Source: CAVPGP01 sp963718065 (lineage in GTDB: Bacteria > Actinomycetota > Thermoleophilia > Gaiellales > Gaiellaceae). Taken from it: a stretch of 64,000 bases of DNA. The translations under genes and the position numbers were made by a program. Below the pieces are notes generated by a model. It was not told the DNA's origin. It did not search any database and worked only from the letters and a program-made list of their open reading frames with translations. Location: contig CAVQYE010000003.1 of NCBI GenBank assembly GCA_963718065.1, positions 1 to 64,000 on the forward strand, given 5' to 3'. Below are positions 17,347 through 25,655 of this stretch, piece by piece (the stretch's first letter is position 1; every line of letters starts with the position of its first letter).

Positions 17347-18483
17347 GTGCCGGACGTCGTCATCTACTCCGACACGGTGCGCTCGCCCGAGTTGCGCCAC
17401 GAGGTCGGGATCGGGGTCCCCGATCCGTTCCTCTATGTCGAGCAGGGCGGTGTGAAGCATGTCGTCGTCGGCTCGATGGAGATTCCGCGCATCGAGGAGC
17501 TGGGCGGCCTCGTCTGCCATCCGTACGAGGAGTTCGGCAGCGACGAGCTGGTCGCCGCAGGCATGGACTACAACGAGCTGCGTCTCGAGCTTGCGGTCAG
17601 GGCCATCAAGGGGCTGGGCGTCTCGGCACCGCTCGTGCCGGAGGCGTTCCCGCTCTTCCTCGCCGACCGGCTGCGCGCCGAGGGCGTCGAGTTGACCGTC
17701 GACGGCGAGTTCTTCGACGACCGGCGGCGCGTGAAGACTGAGGCGGAGCTGACCGGGATTCGCCGCGCCCAGCACGCGGCCGAGGCCGGGATGACCGCGG
17801 CGCGCGACCTGCTGCGCAGCGCCGAGCCGGACGGAGACGTGATCCTCATCGACGGCGACCCGCTCACAGTCGAGCGGATCAAGGTGGCCATTGCGGGAGC
17901 TTTCATCGCCGAGGGCGCCAACGCAGACGAGTTCATCGTCTCGCACGGGCCGCAGTCGGCGATCGGGCATCACATGGGCGAGGGCGCGATCCGGCCCGGC
18001 GAGCCGATCGTCATCGACCTCTGGCCGCGCGACAACGAGTCGGCCTGCTTCGCCGACATGACGAGGACGTTCGTCGTCGGCGCGATCCCTGAGGAGGTCC
18101 GTGAATGGCATCTGCTCTGCAAGCAGGCGTTGGACGCCTGCATCGAGCGGATCGCCGACGGGGTGCAGGGCCGCGAGATCTTCGACGTCTCCTGTGACAT
18201 CTTCGAGGCCGCCGGCTATCCGACCCAGCGCACCAAGGAGCAGGGCAAGCCGCTCGAGAACGGGTTCTTCCACGGGCTCGGTCACGGTGTCGGCCTCGAG
18301 GTGCACGAGGCGCCCGGGATGGGGCTTGCCTCGAAGAAGGCGCTCAAGGCAGGCGACGTGGTGACCGTCGAGCCCGGCCTCTACCGGCAGGGGTTCGGCG
18401 GGCTTCGCCTGGAAGACCTCGTGCTCGTGACGCAGCAGGGCGCCGAGAACCTGACCAGCTTCTCGTACGACCTCGAACCGTAG
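17347..18483 (+). CDS. M24 family metallopeptidase (Xaa-Pro aminopeptidase/creatinase fold)
   Basis: Cytosolic metallopeptidase or creatinase-like hydrolase. The C-terminal pita-bread domain has the five metal ligands in order: IVIDLWP, CFADMTRTF, the His in FFHGLGHGVGLEVHE, TVEPGLY and LRLEDLVLV. A creatinase-type N-terminal domain precedes it. I chose the GTG at 17347 (VPDVVIYSD), as the nine upstream codons look untranslated; no strong ribosome site is visible. It lies 13 nt ahead of the acetyl-CoA synthetase gene, probably in one transcript. The cleaved bond is not determined. Confidence 0.85.
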   Translation: MPDVVIYSDTVRSPELRHEVGIGVPDPFLYVEQGGVKHVVVGSMEIPRIEELGGLVCHPYEEFGSDELVAAGMDYNELRLELAVRAIKGLGVSAPLVPEAFPLFLADRLRAEGVELTVDGEFFDDRRRVKTEAELTGIRRAQHAAEAGMTAARDLLRSAEPDGDVILIDGDPLTVERIKVAIAGAFIAEGANADEFIVSHGPQSAIGHHMGEGAIRPGEPIVIDLWPRDNESACFADMTRTFVVGAIPEEVREWHLLCKQALDACIERIADGVQGREIFDVSCDIFEAAGYPTQRTKEQGKPLENGFFHGLGHGVGLEVHEAPGMGLASKKALKAGDVVTVEPGLYRQGFGGLRLEDLVLVTQQGAENLTSFSYDLEP

Positions 18484-18496
18484 GAGTCGCAAGCGG

Positions 18497-20440
18497 ATGA
18501 GCGAGACGATCGACAATCTGTTCCTCGAGGAGCGCCGGTATCCGCCGCCGCCGAACTTCGCAGCTCACGCGAACGCCAAGCCGGAGATCTACGAGCGCGA
18601 CTTCGACGAGTTCTGGGAGACGGAGGGCCGCGAGCGGATCACCTGGTTCGAGCCGTTCACGCAGCTCTACGACTGGCAGCCGCCCTACGCGAAGTGGTAC
18701 CTCGGCGGAAAGCTGAACGTCTCGTACAACTGCGTCGACCGGCACGTCGAGAACGGCGACGGCGGCAAGACCGCGTACTACTGGGAGGGCGAGCCCGAGG
18801 GCGACCGCCGCAAGCTGACGTACGCCGACCTGCAGCGTGAGGTCGTCCGGCTCGCCAACGCGCTCAAGGGGCTCGGCGTCAAGAAGGGCACACCGGTCGG
18901 GATCTACCTCGGCATGGTCCCGGAGGCACCGATCGCGATGCTGGCCTGCGCCCGGCTGGGCGCGCCGCACACCGTCGTCTTCGGCGGCTTCTCGGCAGAC
19001 TCGCTTTCCGGCCGCCTGCACGACATGCAATGCGAGGTGCTGATCACGCAAGACGAGGCCTGGCGGCGGGGGACGACCGTGCCGCTGAAGCGGACAGCCG
19101 ACGAGGCGGTTGCGGACTCGCCGTCCGTGCAGAGCGTCGTCGTCCTGCGCCGCACGGGGAACGACGTGCCGATGACCGAGGGGCGCGACCACTGGTGGCA
19201 CGAGCTCGCGACCTCCGACGATGACTGCCCGCCCGAGCCGATGGACTCAGAGGACCTGCTCTACCTGCTCTACACGTCCGGGACGACCGCCAAGCCGAAG
19301 GGCATCGCGCACACCACCGCCGGCTACCTCTGCGGCGTCGCCTCGACGCACTACTACATCTTCGACATCAAGCCCAGCTCCGTGTACTGGTGCGCCGCCG
19401 ACGTCGGCTGGGTTACCGGGCACAGCTACATCGTCTACGGCCCGCTCTGCAACGGCACGACCAGCGTCATGTACGAGGGCACGCCTGACTACCCGGACAA
19501 GGATCGCTGGTGGGCGATCATCGAGCGCTACAAGGTCGACATCCTCTACACGGCGCCGACCGCGATCCGCTCGCACATGAAGTGGGGCCCCGAGTACGCG
19601 GACAGCCACGATCTGTCGTCGCTGCGCCTGCTCGGCTCCGTCGGCGAGCCGATCAATCCCGAGGCATGGGTCTGGTACCACGAGCACATCGGCGGCGGCC
19701 GCTGCCCGATCGTCGACACGTGGTGGCAGACCGAGACCGGGATGATCCTGATCACGCCGCTGCCGGGCGTGACGACGACCAAGCCGGGCTCGGCCACGAA
19801 GCCGTTCCCCGGGGTCGATGCCGCGATCTTCGACGAGCAGGGCAACGAGGTGGCGCCGGGCGGCGGGGGCTATCTCGTTCTGCGTAAGCCCTGGCCGGCG
19901 ATGCTGCGCGGCCTCTACCAGGAGCACGAGCGGTACGTCGAGACGTACTGGTCGAAGTATCCGGACACGTATCTCGCGGGCGACGGAGCGCGCATTGACG
20001 AGGAAGGCGACTACTGGCTCCTGGGCCGCGTCGACGACGTGATGAACGTCTCCGGCCACAGGATCTCGACGATCGAGGTCGAGTCGGCGCTCGTCGACCA
20101 CCAGAAGGTGGCCGAGGCGGCGGTGGCGGCTCGGGCCGACTCGACGACGGGCCAGGCGATCGTCGCCTTCGTGACCCTGAAGGGCGGCCAGGAGGGATCG
20201 CTGGCGATGATGGAGGAGCTCCGCAATCACGTCTCGCAGAAGATCGGCCCGATCGCGAAGCCGGCGAACATCGTTTTCACGCCCGAGCTGCCGAAGACCC
20301 GCAGCGGCAAGATCATGCGGCGGCTGCTGCGCGACGTGGCCGAGCACCGGCCGCTCGGCGACACGACGACGCTCGCCGATCCGGCAGTCGTCGAAGAGCT
20401 GCGCGATCGCTCGGACGCCGAACGCGACAAAGAGGGTTAG
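18497..20440 (+). CDS. acsA: Acetyl-CoA synthetase, AMP-forming
   Basis: Activates acetate, or a close short-chain acid, to the acyl-CoA. 647 residues, the standard length, with an ACAS N-terminal domain (DFDEFWETEGRERITWFEPF), the AMP-binding P-loop YTSGTTAKPKGIAHTT, WWQTETGMILITPLPG, the hinge LGRVDDVMNVSGHRIST and the C-terminal catalytic Lys in PKTRSGKIMRR, the site often controlled by acetylation. The ATG at 18497 is 14 nt after the M24 stop. It meets the secreted glycosidase-like gene convergently with 4 nt between stops. Confidence 0.93.
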   Translation: MSETIDNLFLEERRYPPPPNFAAHANAKPEIYERDFDEFWETEGRERITWFEPFTQLYDWQPPYAKWYLGGKLNVSYNCVDRHVENGDGGKTAYYWEGEPEGDRRKLTYADLQREVVRLANALKGLGVKKGTPVGIYLGMVPEAPIAMLACARLGAPHTVVFGGFSADSLSGRLHDMQCEVLITQDEAWRRGTTVPLKRTADEAVADSPSVQSVVVLRRTGNDVPMTEGRDHWWHELATSDDDCPPEPMDSEDLLYLLYTSGTTAKPKGIAHTTAGYLCGVASTHYYIFDIKPSSVYWCAADVGWVTGHSYIVYGPLCNGTTSVMYEGTPDYPDKDRWWAIIERYKVDILYTAPTAIRSHMKWGPEYADSHDLSSLRLLGSVGEPINPEAWVWYHEHIGGGRCPIVDTWWQTETGMILITPLPGVTTTKPGSATKPFPGVDAAIFDEQGNEVAPGGGGYLVLRKPWPAMLRGLYQEHERYVETYWSKYPDTYLAGDGARIDEEGDYWLLGRVDDVMNVSGHRISTIEVESALVDHQKVAEAAVAARADSTTGQAIVAFVTLKGGQEGSLAMMEELRNHVSQKIGPIAKPANIVFTPELPKTRSGKIMRRLLRDVAEHRPLGDTTTLADPAVVEELRDRSDAERDKEG

Positions 20441-20444
20441 AGCT

Positions 20445-21560
20445 CTACTCCACGACGTAGAGGTGCACCGCGAGCGGCGCGAACGTGTCGATCAGTCGAC
20501 CCTGGTCGGAGCGCAGGACGCGGTTCTCTGCGATTGCGCGGACGTTGCGGTTCCCGAGCCCGGGCACGTGCAGCTGCACCTTGACCGGCCCGCGTGTGCT
20601 GTTGACGGCGAAGACGTAGACGCTCCCGTTCGCGCGGCGCGCGACCGTCTTGATCGCGCCCGTGTCGGCAGTGATCGGGACGCGGCTGCCGAGAAGAGCG
20701 GGTGTGAGCTTCGTCAACTGGCGATTCGTACGTCGCATCTCCTGGGCGATCGCCGGCCGGATGTCGAACGTCTTGTGCTGCGGCGACCACGTCTGCGTGA
20801 AGTAGCCGATCCCGGTCGCCCCGCCCGTGATCGCGAGCCACACCTCGGCACGGAGCTCGTCCGGCTGCATCTGGAAGCCGCCGCAGTACGTCGGCACGAT
20901 CGGGCCGGTCTCGATCCACTGGAACGTCGGCCTGACGCCCGCGAGCCCGACGAAGTCCCGCTGCGAGTCGTAGACGGAAACGAGGTCCTTGTGGCAGTGA
21001 CCGAGCGGATACAGGTCGAAGCCCGAGACGTCCGCGATACGAGCGAACCCGCGGTAGACCGAGCGAGGATGCGCCGGATCGTGCGTGAAGAACCCGGCGC
21101 CCGTCGTCATGAAGCTGAGGAGCCCGTCGGGTGTGCCGGGCCGTGAGGCGTAGGCCTGCTGAAGGCCTTCCGGTGTCCAGTGGCTGCCCTCGGGCTCGTC
21201 GGGATACGTCCAGCCGGCGAGCGCGTTGCCCCGCACCGAGGCGTTGGCGACCGGCAGCACGGCGAGACCGTGTTTGCGCACCATCGCAAGCTGGCGCTTC
21301 GCGGACACCGACCGGCACTCCCCGGAGATGAAGAGGTTCACGCCGGTGCGGCGGGCGGCGACGACGTTGGCTGCCGTGCATTGCCCGAGCACCATGATCG
21401 GGAAGAACGGACGGCCCCCGACGACGATGCTCGTCGAGGCGACGGAAACCTGGGCTGAGGCGCTCGACGCCGTATCGTCTGCGCGCTCGGCCAGCGGCGC
21501 GGCGGCCGCTGGACCGACCAGCAGCAAGGTCATAATTGTCACGATCGTGACTTTCGGCAT
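20445..21560 (-). CDS. Secreted glycoside-hydrolase-like protein
   Basis: About 371 residues. A signal peptide is likely (hydrophobic TIVTIMTLLLVGPAAAAP, with AXA-type cleavage). The mature part looks like a TIM-barrel glycosidase: it begins with VVGGRPFFPIMVLGQC, has GWTYPDEPEGSHW and DVSGFDLYPLG in the middle, ITGGATGIGYFTQTWSP later, and a C-terminal beta domain. Candidate acids lie in YPDEPEG and WIETGP. This resembles the beta-galactosidase-like sugar hydrolases that use two Glu, but the family is unsure. The chosen ATG (21560-21558) interlocks with the ATG of the divergent gene; a later ATG at 21533 would shorten the signal peptide. Confidence 0.65.
   Translation of the reverse strand: MPKVTIVTIMTLLLVGPAAAAPLAERADDTASSASAQVSVASTSIVVGGRPFFPIMVLGQCTAANVVAARRTGVNLFISGECRSVSAKRQLAMVRKHGLAVLPVANASVRGNALAGWTYPDEPEGSHWTPEGLQQAYASRPGTPDGLLSFMTTGAGFFTHDPAHPRSVYRGFARIADVSGFDLYPLGHCHKDLVSVYDSQRDFVGLAGVRPTFQWIETGPIVPTYCGGFQMQPDELRAEVWLAITGGATGIGYFTQTWSPQHKTFDIRPAIAQEMRRTNRQLTKLTPALLGSRVPITADTGAIKTVARRANGSVYVFAVNSTRGPVKVQLHVPGLGNRNVRAIAENRVLRSDQGRLIDTFAPLAVHLYVVE
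21538..21551. promoter_or_regulatory. 14-bp perfect palindrome at divergent gene starts
   Basis: GTCACGATCGTGAC is its own reverse complement. It lies within the first codons of the minus-strand secreted protein and just upstream of the plus-strand serine hydrolase. It could be an operator, or chance in GC-rich coding DNA. Confidence 0.35.
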
Positions 21561-22612
21561 GCGACGAACCCCCCGATTCGCGGCCTTCGGCCGTTCATTT
21601 CGGCTTGCCTTGGTCTTTCTGCTGCTCGTGGCCAGCATGGCGGCGATCTCCGCTGCGGCAGCGAAGCCGAGCCCCGAGCAACTGCAGTCAACATACAACA
21701 CAGCTCGCGATCGTGTCGTCGTCCACCCGCGGGACAAGGTCGCCTGGTCGGAGATCGCCCGTGTGGAGCGCTTTGACGGCAAGCCGCCCGGAGCGCTCAC
21801 GGTGCCGAGCCTGGGCGGCCTGCCCGAGAGCGCCGGCCTCGCCCGTGCCGCGGGTCCGGAAAACGAGGCGCTGAGCCGCAAGCTCGCGAAGCTCGGCCGG
21901 TCGTTCGACGGCTGGGCCGGCTTCTGGGTGCACAACCTCCGCACCGGCTCGACGGCCCGCTGGAACTCCGACGCCCGCTTTCCGGCGGCCTCGACGGTGA
22001 AGCTCGGCGTGCTGGCGGCCGCGTTGCGGCAGTACGGGCCGCGACCGGAGCGCTCCGCCGCCTGGTACGACCTGCGCCAGCTCGCCGGCTGGTCATCCAA
22101 CCTGGCCGCGAACCGGCTGGCCGCGAAGCTTGGCGGCCAGCCCGCCGTCGAGGAGGAGCTCGAGCGGCTCGGCATGTGGTCTAGCACCTACCCGGGCGAC
22201 TACCGGGCGGGCAGCTCGGTCGGCGACGCCCCGAAGCCGCCGCCGCAGGCCCACTGGCGCGTCGCGACCGCGCACGACCTCGGCCGGGCGCTGTGGCGGC
22301 TGCAGGCAGGCGCCTTCGGCAATCGTTACGCGCAGAGCCTGACCGGGCTCAGCCGGCACGAGTCCGAGCTGGCGATCCGCCTGCTCCTCTCCGCCGACCC
22401 GCGCGGCGAGAACATCGGGCTGATCCGCCCCTACCTCCCCGGCACGCCGATCGCGCAGAAAAACGGCTGGATCTCCGATACGCGCGACACCGCCGCGCTC
22501 GTCTACTTCCGCAACGGCCCCTGGATCGCAGTCGTCGTCACGTACAAGCCCAACATGAAGCCGAGCGCCGCACAGGCGCTCGGCGCGGCGCTTCGCCCGC
22601 CTGCTCGGCTGA
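21559..22612 (+). CDS. Secreted class A beta-lactamase-like serine hydrolase
   Basis: About 350 residues with an N-terminal signal peptide (LALVFLLLVASMAAISAAAA). The penicillin-binding fold is indicated by FPAASTVKLGVLAAALR (Ser-x-x-Lys), GWSSNLAANRLA in the SDN position and AQKNGWISDTRDTAALVY with KNG in place of KTG. Known relatives include beta-lactamases and D,D-peptidase-like enzymes; resistance is not implied. Near 22,585 the frame appears to slip: the alternative frame ends naturally ARRFARLLG with a stop at 22612, whereas the uncorrected frame would run about 115 nt into the opposite-strand protease gene. Confidence 0.75.
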
Positions 22613-22621
22613 TCTTCTGGG

Positions 22622-23887
22622 CTAGCGGACCAGCGCCTCGAAGTGGTCGCGGTCCTCGAAGGGCCCGATCAGCGCCAGGTTCAGGCCGCTGGCACCGAGC
22701 GTGTCCTTCGCGACACGCTGCACGTCCTCCGCGGTGACCGCATCGAGGCCGGCGAGCACCTCGTCGGTGTCGCTCGCGTTGCCTTCGAGCACCTCGCGGC
22801 GGAGTGCAAAGAGAATCGCCCCCTGCGGCGCCTCCGTCTGCAGCACGAAGCGGCCCTTGCTCAGGTTGCGCGCCTTCTCGAGCTCATCCGGCTCGACCGG
22901 CTCGTCGACGATCCGGCGCAGCTCGTGCACGATCACCTCGACCGCCTCGTCGATGCGCTTGATGTCGACGCCGGCCTGCGAGTAGAGCGACCCGGCGTCG
23001 GTGTAGCCGGAGTTCGAGGCGTAGACGTAGTAGGCGAGGCCGCGGCGCTCGCGCACCTCGGTGAAGAGTCGCGACGACATGCCGGCCCCGAGCACGGTGT
23101 AGAGCAGCTGCAGGGCGTAACGATCCGGGTGCGAGACCGGGAGCGACGGCACGCCGAGGACGAAGTGCGCCTGCTCGGAGGCCTTGTGGTGCACGCGGAC
23201 CTGCGGCTCGAGCGAGCGCGCGATCTCGGCCGGCTCCGGCTGCACCTTGCCGTTCTGGCCCAGGTCGCCGAGCAGCTCCTGGACGCGGTCCAGCAGCCCG
23301 TCGCCGATCTGGCCGCCGACGCCGACGACCATCCGGTCCGGCGTGTAGTTCGGCTGCACGTAGTCGAGGAAGGTCTCGCGCGTCGCGCCCTTGATCGTGT
23401 CGCGCGTCCCGAGCGTCTCCCAGCCGAGCGGGTTGTCGCCGAAGACGAGCTCCTCGTAGATCGAGCCGATGATGTCGCGCGGCGTGTCGTAGTACATGTT
23501 GATCTCTTCGAGGATCACGCCCTTCTCGCGCTCGATCTCCTCCTCGGCGAACTTCGAGTTGCGGAGCATGTCGACGAGCACGTCGAGCGCGAGGTCGCGG
23601 TGCTCCGCGGCGCACTTGACGTAGTAGCCCGTGTACTCCTTGCCGGTGAAGGCGTTGAACTCGCCGCCGATCCCGTCGATCAGCTTCGTGATGTCCTGCG
23701 AGGTGGGCCGCTTCTCGGTCCCCTTGAAGAACATGTGCTCCGCGAAGTGGGCGATGCCGCGATTCTCCCGGTGCTCGTAGCGTGAGCCGGCCGCGAGCAT
23801 CACGAAGCAGGTGACCGACTGTGCGTGCTCCATCGGTGCGGTCAGGACGCGCAGGCCGTTCTCCATCGTGTGACGCTCGAACTTCAT
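22622..23887 (-). CDS. M16 family zinc protease (processing peptidase-like)
   Basis: 422 residues, the single-unit length of bacterial M16B peptidases. The inverted zinc motif is HFAEH in RGIAHFAEHMFFKGT, with the downstream Glu in EEIEREKGVILEEINMY. The C-terminal half has the R/Y pair region GMSSRLFTEVRERRGLAYYV. In actinobacteria such a gene usually follows pnp and acts as a cytosolic peptidase. The ATG at 23887 overlaps the thioesterase stop by 4 nt, so both are in one operon. Confidence 0.92.
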   Translation of the reverse strand: MKFERHTMENGLRVLTAPMEHAQSVTCFVMLAAGSRYEHRENRGIAHFAEHMFFKGTEKRPTSQDITKLIDGIGGEFNAFTGKEYTGYYVKCAAEHRDLALDVLVDMLRNSKFAEEEIEREKGVILEEINMYYDTPRDIIGSIYEELVFGDNPLGWETLGTRDTIKGATRETFLDYVQPNYTPDRMVVGVGGQIGDGLLDRVQELLGDLGQNGKVQPEPAEIARSLEPQVRVHHKASEQAHFVLGVPSLPVSHPDRYALQLLYTVLGAGMSSRLFTEVRERRGLAYYVYASNSGYTDAGSLYSQAGVDIKRIDEAVEVIVHELRRIVDEPVEPDELEKARNLSKGRFVLQTEAPQGAILFALRREVLEGNASDTDEVLAGLDAVTAEDVQRVAKDTLGASGLNLALIGPFEDRDHFEALVR

Positions 23888-24264
23888 CCGGTCAGTCTCC
23901 TTTTCAGGTCTTCGGAAATCGGGACGCTCTCGCCTTTGGTGTAGTCGTAGCCTACGAGCACGGACTTGGCCTCCGCGACGAGGCGGCCGTCCTTTCGGAT
24001 CGTGTGCTCGAGGTCGAAGCTCTTCGTGCCGATTCGCGGGCAGCGCGTCAGCACCTCGACCTCGCCGCCGGCGTCGAGCTCCGCGCGGAAGTCGATCTCG
24101 ACGCGGGCGAGGATGAAGTCGTCGAGACCGCCGAGGACGCCGATCCGGGCCTGCTCCAGGTACGTGGAGTAGACAGCGTTGTTCACGTGCCCCATCGCGT
24201 CGCAATCGCGGAAGCGGATGCTCTCGCGATGCGTGAACTCGTGGCCGTTGCCGGGACTCTCCAC
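23884..24264 (-). CDS. Acyl-CoA thioesterase, 4-hydroxybenzoyl-CoA thioesterase (hotdog) type
   Basis: About 126 residues with the hotdog thioesterase motif FRDCDAMGHVNNAVYSTYLE (catalytic Asp and the HVNN turn) and a typical sheet VEIDFRAELDAGGEVEVLTR. The start is set at the GTG at 24264 (VESPGNGHEF); longer readings overlap the divergent SIS gene. It is coupled to the M16 protease downstream. The acyl substrate is unknown. Confidence 0.85.
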   Translation of the reverse strand: MESPGNGHEFTHRESIRFRDCDAMGHVNNAVYSTYLEQARIGVLGGLDDFILARVEIDFRAELDAGGEVEVLTRCPRIGTKSFDLEHTIRKDGRLVAEAKSVLVGYDYTKGESVPISEDLKRRLTG

Positions 24265-24275
24265 TCGCGGTGATG

Positions 24276-24292
24276 GTATAGACGGCTCCGTG
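24276..24292 (+). promoter_or_regulatory. Leaderless-type -10 element before the SIS gene
   Basis: TATAGA at about 24277-24282 lies 7 nt before the GTG at 24290 and there is no ribosome site. This is the spacing expected when transcription begins at the start codon, common in actinobacteria. Confidence 0.4.
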
Positions 24293-25148
24293 GCCGGCGA
24301 GAAGACACGACACGGGGTGGAGGTGCAGCCGGAGTGGCTGCGGCTGCTTCGCGTCGAGCAGCGCCTCGAAGGGCGGGCCGTCTTCACCGGCTGCGGGACG
24401 TCGTGGCACGTCGCGCAGTCGTCGGGCCGCGACGTCGAGGCGCTCGAGGCGGTGCTCGCGCCGCCCGACGCGGATGTGCTCGTCGTCGTCTCGCACGAGG
24501 GCGGCACGTATCAGTCGATCCAGGCGGCGAAGGCGTTCGCCGGGCCGGTGTGGCTCGTGACGGCCAAGCCGGACTCGGCGCTCGGCGAGCTCTGCGACGA
24601 GGTGATCGTCTGCACGCCGGAGATCGATCCGAGCTACTGCCACACGGTGGCCTACACGTGTGGCGTCGCCGCGGTGCGGGCGCTGCTCGGCGAGGACGTC
24701 TCGTCGCTCGGCGACCAGGTCGAGGCGCGTCTCGCGGGCGAGCGCTTTCGCCGTCTCGGAGCATCAGCGGATCGTCATCACCGGCGCGGGGCGCGACTGG
24801 CCGACGGCGCAGGAGGCGGCGTTGAAGCTGCGCGAGGGAGTGCACATCGCGGCCGAGGCGCACCGGACGGAGGAGCTCCTGCACGGCCACCTCGCTGCGA
24901 TCGACCCGTCGGTGCGCTGCTTCGTGCTGGAGGGCGAGGGCGTCGTCGCGGCACGCGCGGCGGACTGCGCGCGGGCGGTCGAGATTCTCGGCTGCGACGT
25001 GACGCTCGTGCCGACCGCGGAGCCGGTCGTCGACATCGTCGCGTTCCAGCTCCTGACGCTCGACCTCGCCGCGGCGCGCGGCATCGACCCGGACGAGATC
25101 CGCTGGGACGAAGAGCCGTGGGGCGCGGCTCGCAAGTCGTACGAGTAG
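24290..25148 (+). CDS. SIS-domain sugar isomerase-like protein, one frameshift
   Basis: Two SIS domains as in the isomerase half of glucosamine-fructose-6-phosphate synthase or related deaminases. The first has AVFTGCGTSWHVAQSSG and VVVSHEGGTYQSIQAA; the second has IVITGAGRDWPTAQEAALKL and AEAHRTEELLHGHLAAID. The frame breaks near 24,750, just before EHQRIVITG. The GTG at 24290 is preceded at 7 nt by TATAGA, a leaderless-type -10 element. It lies 25 nt from the divergent thioesterase start. No glutaminase domain is present, so it may act as a sugar-phosphate isomerase or deaminase. Confidence 0.78.
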
Positions 25149-25195
25149 CGGGGCTTCGAGCCGGCAGCGAGCGTCCGTACGGTTTGCTACGCCTA

Positions 25196-25225
25196 TTTCG
25201 TACCTGGTACACGACCAGGTACGAA
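25196..25225. repeat. GTACC palindrome copy 1 (perfect hairpin)
   Basis: TTCGTACCTGGT at 25197-25208 pairs perfectly with ACCAGGTACGAA at 25214-25225 around ACACG. It sits in the gap between the SIS gene and the DUF3052 gene, whose ends converge here, so it could act as a bidirectional terminator without a U run. The 15 bases TTTCGTACCTGGTAC at 25196-25210 recur exactly at 25275-25289. Confidence 0.7.
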
Positions 25226-25274
25226 TGAGCGGCCAAGTGCCACATATGCAGGCATTTCCTCGTTTCAACACCTC

Positions 25275-25302
25275 TTTCGTACCTGGTACGGGATGAGGTA
25301 CG
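25275..25302. repeat. GTACC palindrome copy 2
   Basis: Begins with the same 15 bases as copy 1. CGTACCT at 25278-25284 pairs with AGGTACG at 25296-25302 around an 11-nt loop, so this copy is a less perfect hairpin. Confidence 0.6.
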
Positions 25303-25334
25303 CGGTGGTGTTGCGCCGCGGCCGGTCGCCCCGC

Positions 25335-25655
25335 CTACGGGCGGTCGGCGAGGCGGTAAACGAACTGCACCGCCTGGTAGAGGTCGTCGATCGCGGCGCT
25401 CTTGTTGTCGACGAGGCCCGCGTCGAGGCCGATCTGCTGCACCGTGTCGAAGTCGAGATCCGTCTCCAGCTTCGACGCTTTCTTCGGCCAGGCGACCCAG
25501 AGGCGGTCGGCGGGGGCGAGCGTCGCCTTCAGCGCTTCGAAGCGTGACCGCAGCTCGTCGGCACTCGTCGTGAAGAGCACGACCACCTCGGTGCCCGGCT
25601 TGGCGCCGAGCTTCTTCGAGAGCGGCGTCGCCGAGTAGTCCTTATGCCCGCTCAT
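25335..25655 (-). CDS. DUF3052-family protein
   Basis: 106 residues of unknown function. Family features are YSATPLSKKLGAKPG at the N-terminus, APADRLWVAWPKKASKLETD in the middle and GLVDNKSAAIDDLYQAVQFV near the end. Other members that I recall are longer between the first two blocks, so this one may be a compact version. The ATG at 25655 overlaps the end of the epimerase gene by 14 nt, as the last member of a minus-strand operon. Confidence 0.72.
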   Translation of the reverse strand: MSGHKDYSATPLSKKLGAKPGTEVVVLFTTSADELRSRFEALKATLAPADRLWVAWPKKASKLETDLDFDTVQQIGLDAGLVDNKSAAIDDLYQAVQFVYRLADRP

